Shown one piece after another: positions 5,319 through 7,765 of a stretch of DNA of 7,765 nucleotides. Each line of letters opens with the position of its first letter. Positions within the stretch are counted from its first letter, which is position 1. A model generated the notes under the pieces. The model saw only the letters and a list, made by a program, of their open reading frames with translations, was not told the origin of the DNA and ran no database searches. Source of the DNA: an uncultured Enterocloster sp. (GTDB lineage Bacteria; Bacillota; Clostridia; Lachnospirales; Lachnospiraceae); contig CALWMT010000116.1 in NCBI GenBank assembly GCA_944382045.1, positions 1 to 7,765 of the forward strand. The letters are read 5' to 3'. Both the position numbers and the translations under genes were made by a program.

Positions 5319-6236
5319 ATGATTATCAACACCGGCGGACGGACCGACACCGTCCAGTATTACAGCGATTGGCTGCTTCGCCGCTTTGCGGAGGGGTATG
5401 TGCTGTCCCGCAATCCCCTGTTTCCGGACAAGGTGACGCGCTATGAGCTGACCCCGGACAAGGTGGACTGCGTGGTTTTCTGTTCGAAAAATTATAAGCC
5501 CATTCTGCCGCGGCTTAGGGAAATTACGGACCGTTTTCCCGCCTATTTTTACTACACAATTACAGCCTACGGGAAGGATGTGGAGCCGGGAGTGCCCTCC
5601 ATTGAGGAGAGCATAGAGACCTTAAAGGAGCTTTCCGCCCTGGTGGGAAAGGAGCGGGTGGCCTGGAGATACGACCCGGTGCTTCTGACCAGAGAATATA
5701 CGATTCGCCGCCATCTGGACACCTTCCCGTGGATGGCCAGGGAGCTGGCTCCCTACATTGACCGGTGTATTTTCAGCTTTGTGGAGATGTATAAAAAGCT
5801 GGAGACCAATATGCCGGAGATTATTCCCATGTCGGAGACAGAGCGGGACGCCCTGGCCCGGGGACTGGGAGCCGCAGCGGCGAAGCTGGGGATGGTGATT
5901 CAGACCTGCGGGACAAATGGAGACTATACCCGCTATGGAATCCAGGCGTCGGGCTGCATAACTCTCTCCATCCTGGGAAAGGCCAACCATATGGAGTTTC
6001 GCAATTTGAAGCACAAGGGCATGCGGGAGGGCTGCCACTGCATGGAGAGCCGGGATATCGGAGCCTACGATACCTGCCTGAACGGATGCAAATACTGCTA
6101 TGCCAACAAGAATCCGAGAAAGGCCTTTGAAAATTATGAGTACCACGACCCGGCCTCGCCGCTTCTTTTGGGGCATCTGCGGCCGGACGATATTGTGACG
6201 CAGGGGGCTCAGCGGTCCTTTCAGAAGGGAAGATAG
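5319..6236 (+). CDS. DUF1848-family protein with a C-terminal CX3CX2C motif
   Basis: This 305-residue protein matches my recollection of the DUF1848 family: an opening MIINTGGRTDTVQYYS, the VDCVVFCSKNYKP block (49-61), FYYTITAYGKDVEP (77-90), the WRYDPVLL block (116-123), and a cysteine-rich C-terminus. C253, C257 and C260 form CLNGCKYCYA, the CX3CX2C spacing that holds the [4Fe-4S] cluster in radical SAM enzymes. Here it lies only 45 residues from the end rather than ahead of a barrel. C197, C213, C239 and C241 add possible metal ligands. The biochemical role of the family is, as far as I know, undefined; a metal-cluster enzyme is inferred. It has no signal peptide or membrane segment, so it is cytoplasmic. 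It follows merR by 16 bases and precedes the SRAP gene by 28, so the three are probably one operon. Confidence 0.82.
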   Translation: MIINTGGRTDTVQYYSDWLLRRFAEGYVLSRNPLFPDKVTRYELTPDKVDCVVFCSKNYKPILPRLREITDRFPAYFYYTITAYGKDVEPGVPSIEESIETLKELSALVGKERVAWRYDPVLLTREYTIRRHLDTFPWMARELAPYIDRCIFSFVEMYKKLETNMPEIIPMSETERDALARGLGAAAAKLGMVIQTCGTNGDYTRYGIQASGCITLSILGKANHMEFRNLKHKGMREGCHCMESRDIGAYDTCLNGCKYCYANKNPRKAFENYEYHDPASPLLLGHLRPDDIVTQGAQRSFQKGR

Positions 6237-6264
6237 CATATCTGAAAATAGAAGGGAGCTTGCG

Positions 6265-6963
6265 ATGTGCGGACGCTATTATGTTGATAAAGACACATTT
6301 GAGGAGGCCTGCCGCCTTGCGGGATGCAGCGGATTTGCGGGCGGTGATGGATTTGTGGGCGGTGACGGATTTTCGGGCTGCGGCAGCTTCACTGCCAGTG
6401 ATGGGGGAACTGCCGGAGATATTGTTCCCTCCGGGACGGCGTGGGTCCTTCGGGGAGATCAGGGCTATCCCGGAGCGGAGCCGCGCTATCCTGGAACAGA
6501 GCCGTGCCGCCCTGGAACGGGGCCCTGCATCCGGGCGGAGCGGATGGCCTGGGGCTTTCCGCGCTTTGACGGAAAGGGCCTTATCATCAATGCCCGTGCG
6601 GAGAGCGTGCGGGAGCGTCCGGCCTTTCGGGACAGCGTGGAGCAGAGGCGCTGCGTGATTTTCGCCAGGGGATTTTATGAGTGGAACCGGAGCCGGGAGA
6701 AATTCATCTATGAGCGGGAGGATGCCCCGGTTTTATTTATGGCGGGCTGCTTTAGCCGCTGGGAGGACGGTGGGCATTTTGTGATTATCACCACGGCGGC
6801 GAATTCTTCCGTGGCGCTGGTCCATGACCGTATGCCGCTGATTTTGGAGCCGGAGGAGGTAAAGCAGTGGATACAGGATGCCGGTGCCGCTTGGAGCCTT
6901 CTTAAGAAGACGCCGGTGCTGCTTGCGAGCGGCACAGAATATGAGCAGCTGCGGCTTTTTTGA
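6265..6963 (+). CDS. SRAP-family (YedK/HMCES-like) abasic-site protein
   Basis: This 232-residue protein has the complete SRAP signature. C2 follows the initiator Met (MCGRYY), N109 lies in LIINARAES, E139 in GFYEW, and H187 in VHDRMPLIL. These correspond to the Cys2, Asn75, Glu105 and His160 of Escherichia coli YedK, where Cys2 forms a thiazolidine crosslink with abasic sites in single-stranded DNA. The family thereby protects stalled replication forks. Exposure of Cys2 requires removal of Met1. ATG 6265 is supported by GAAGGGAG (6251-6258) and by the invariant MCGR start. Two repeat-built insertions are present, at about residues 19-50 and 64-88, with otherwise normal core motifs; DIVPSGTAWVL between them matches the NVAPGT strand of YedK. 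The gene lies 28 bases after DUF1848 in the same operon. Confidence 0.93.
   Translation: MCGRYYVDKDTFEEACRLAGCSGFAGGDGFVGGDGFSGCGSFTASDGGTAGDIVPSGTAWVLRGDQGYPGAEPRYPGTEPCRPGTGPCIRAERMAWGFPRFDGKGLIINARAESVRERPAFRDSVEQRRCVIFARGFYEWNRSREKFIYEREDAPVLFMAGCFSRWEDGGHFVIITTAANSSVALVHDRMPLILEPEEVKQWIQDAGAAWSLLKKTPVLLASGTEYEQLRLF
6331..6384 (+). repeat. 18-bp in-frame tandem repeat within the SRAP gene
   Basis: Three units at 6331-6348, 6349-6366 and 6367-6384 encode GFAGGD, GFVGGD and GFSGCG. The first two differ at two bases only; the third has diverged. They lie in the loop between the first helix and the first conserved strand of the SRAP fold, a Gly-rich surface insertion. Confidence 0.85.
6466..6528 (+). 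repeat. 21-bp in-frame tandem repeat within the SRAP gene
   Basis: Three units at 6466-6486, 6487-6507 and 6508-6528 encode YPGAEPR, YPGTEPC and RPGTGPC. They lie in the loop just before the conserved MAWGFPRF segment. They are independent in length and sequence from the 18-bp repeat upstream. Confidence 0.8.
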
Positions 6964-6972
6964 GCTGCGGCT

Positions 6973-6994
6973 GCCCAAAAGTATTGCTTTGGGC
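6973..6994. other. Short hairpin after the SRAP gene
   Basis: GCCCAAA (6973-6979) pairs perfectly with TTTGGGC (6988-6994) around an eight-base loop, 10 bases after the SRAP stop. No T-run follows, so it is not a standard intrinsic terminator; it may partially end the merR operon transcript or protect its 3' end. The rest of the 116-base gap holds the next promoter. Confidence 0.3.
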
Positions 6995-7018
6995 TGTCCA
7001 AGGATGCCGGTTTTCCAC

Positions 7019-7047
7019 TGGAAATAAAGAGCAAAAGCCGGTATAAT
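7019..7047 (+). promoter_or_regulatory. Promoter of the small gene-polymerase pair
   Basis: TGGAAA (7019-7024) as -35, a 17-base spacer and a perfect TATAAT (7042-7047) as -10. The start would fall near 7054, about 26 bases before the next ATG. The -35 and the two bases after it (TGGAAATA) are the same as in the merR promoter. I saw no LexA-type GAAC-N4-GTTC box nearby. Confidence 0.65.
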
Positions 7048-7079
7048 AGTAGTAAGCGTTAAGGAAGGGGTGGAGCTGC

Positions 7080-7418
7080 ATGGGCATCGGCTGGCTTGAT
7101 TTCAGAAGCAAGGAACAGAAGGAGAGGGACTTCCGGGATTTTTCTGAGCGCGTATTTTCCGGGGGACTTCCTCACAAGAGACAGGTGCGGGAGAGGCTTC
7201 GGGAGGTTTCGGGGGCCAAGGATGTGACCTACCTGTTCTTATATTATGTGGCGTTAAAGGATTTGTTGGTGCGAAAGCCGAAGATGAGCTTTGAGGAGGG
7301 TCTTGGTCAGGTCTGTGCGGAGATTCAGGTAATGAAGCTCTCCCCAGGGGAGCGGGAGGCTATCCGACAGGTGCTAAAGGAGGATATGGACGGGAAGCTG
7401 GGGGCGGAGTCTGTATGA
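7080..7418 (+). CDS. Small protein of unknown function coupled to the Y-family polymerase
   Basis: This 112-residue soluble protein is not one I recognise. It is highly charged and mostly helical in look: a basic/acidic N-terminal region (SKEQKERDFRDFSERVF, 10-26), a basic segment PHKRQVRERLREV (31-43), a hydrophobic aromatic core VTYLFLYYVALKDLLV (49-64), and an acidic C-terminal helix. There is no signal peptide or metal motif. The start ATG 7080 is preceded by AAGGAAGGGG (7061-7070). Its stop codon overlaps the polymerase start as ATGA, so the two are translationally coupled. Position and size recall YolD/YqjX, the small partners encoded just before UvrX/YqjW-type polymerases in Bacillus, but I see no clear sequence match to YolD. 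A polymerase accessory role is inference from context. Confidence 0.75.
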   Translation: MGIGWLDFRSKEQKERDFRDFSERVFSGGLPHKRQVRERLREVSGAKDVTYLFLYYVALKDLLVRKPKMSFEEGLGQVCAEIQVMKLSPGEREAIRQVLKEDMDGKLGAESV

Positions 7419-7765
7419 CAGACCACATCTACATCGCAATCGATTTAAAATCCTTCTATGCCTCTGTGGAGTGCATGGACCGGGGCCTTGACCCCATGAC
7501 CACAAACCTGGTGGTGGCGGACGAGAGCCGGACAGAGAAAACCATCTGTCTGGCGGTTTCCCCCTCCCTAAAGGCCTATGGGATTGGGGGAAGGCCCCGG
7601 CTTTTTGAGGTGGTTCAGAGGGTGCGGGAGGTCAACCGGGAGAGGAAAAGGCGGGCGCCGGGAGGCACATTTTCTGGCTCCTCCTGCGTGGATACGGAGG
7701 TCAGGGAAAATCCCGCGCTGGCTCTGGACTATGTGACAGCGCCGCCCCGGATGGCAAAATACATG
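7415..7765 (+). CDS. Y-family (UmuC/DinB-type) DNA polymerase, N-terminal part
   Basis: Translation from ATG 7415 gives 117 residues, still open at the window edge. IAIDLKSFYASVEC (7-20) is the Y-family first catalytic motif. D10 is the first metal-binding Asp. By alignment with DinB (DMDCFF) and UmuC (DVNAFY), Y15 is the steric-gate residue that excludes ribonucleotides. ICLAVSPSLKAYGIGGRPRLFEVV (44-67) replaces the usual ASYEARKFGV block of the finger region, and the DYVTAPPRMAKYM end fits the Firmicutes branch of these polymerases. The second catalytic Asp-Glu pair lies beyond the window. These enzymes copy past damaged bases with low fidelity. The start overlaps the stop of the small upstream gene (ATGA), with GCGGAG five bases ahead of it. 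The full protein is expected to exceed 400 residues. Confidence 0.9.
   Translation, partial: MTDHIYIAIDLKSFYASVECMDRGLDPMTTNLVVADESRTEKTICLAVSPSLKAYGIGGRPRLFEVVQRVREVNRERKRRAPGGTFSGSSCVDTEVRENPALALDYVTAPPRMAKYM

Noticed and set aside
5622..6239. A 205-codon minus-strand frame opposite the DUF1848 gene
   Set aside because: No motifs or ribosome binding site; the + strand carries a recognisable family protein.
6260..6658. A 132-codon + strand frame overlapping the SRAP gene
   Set aside because: It is a shadow of the GC-rich tandem repeats, giving Arg/Ala-rich low-complexity protein. The SRAP frame has all catalytic motifs and the better ribosome binding site.
6964..7079. A LexA/SOS box ahead of the polymerase pair
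   Set aside because: No GAAC-N4-GTTC-like dyad was found by eye in the gap or around the merR promoter.

Overview
The window looks like chromosomal DNA of a GC-rich gut Clostridia member, most plausibly Lachnospiraceae (Enterocloster/Lachnoclostridium-like). That assignment is inferred from AGGAGG-type ribosome binding sites, A/T-rich promoters in GC-rich coding DNA, and the protein families: a TM287/288- or BmrCD-type ABC pair, an AdhR-like MerR regulator, a DUF1848 protein and a Firmicutes-style Y-family polymerase. No rRNA, tRNA, CRISPR array or insertion sequence was seen.

Layout. Positions 1-894 hold the 3' end of an unrecognised + strand gene and a YvbK-like GNAT acetyltransferase. A strong bidirectional terminator at 908-955 separates these from a convergent two-gene ABC exporter operon on the minus strand (4571 down to 959). 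Positions 4572-4894 are a 323-base divergent control region. On its right side is a clear merR promoter with nested palindromes. On its left side, facing the ABC genes, it holds a terminator-like hairpin, a possible 22-codon leader ORF and a 12-bp palindrome. From 4895 the + strand carries merR, DUF1848 and SRAP genes with short gaps. A new promoter at 7019-7047 then drives a small unknown gene overlapping a Y-family DNA polymerase that runs off the right edge.

How the genes may work together. The ABC pair is self-consistent as a heterodimeric exporter: one subunit has a degenerate catalytic site (DD for DE, Gln for the H-loop His) and the other has the deviant signature ISQGE that would face it. 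The right half groups a thiol-containing MerR sensor, a cysteine-rich DUF1848 protein with a C-terminal CX3CX2C motif, an SRAP protein (family known for crosslinking to abasic sites in single-stranded DNA), and a translesion polymerase with a small partner gene. A response to reactive electrophiles and the DNA lesions they cause would explain this grouping, but that is inference from gene order.

The most interesting points are the possible transcription attenuator ahead of the exporter, the oddly placed radical-SAM-like motif in the DUF1848 protein, the putative lesion-response cluster with two promoters sharing TGGAAATA, and two in-frame tandem-repeat expansions inside the SRAP gene.
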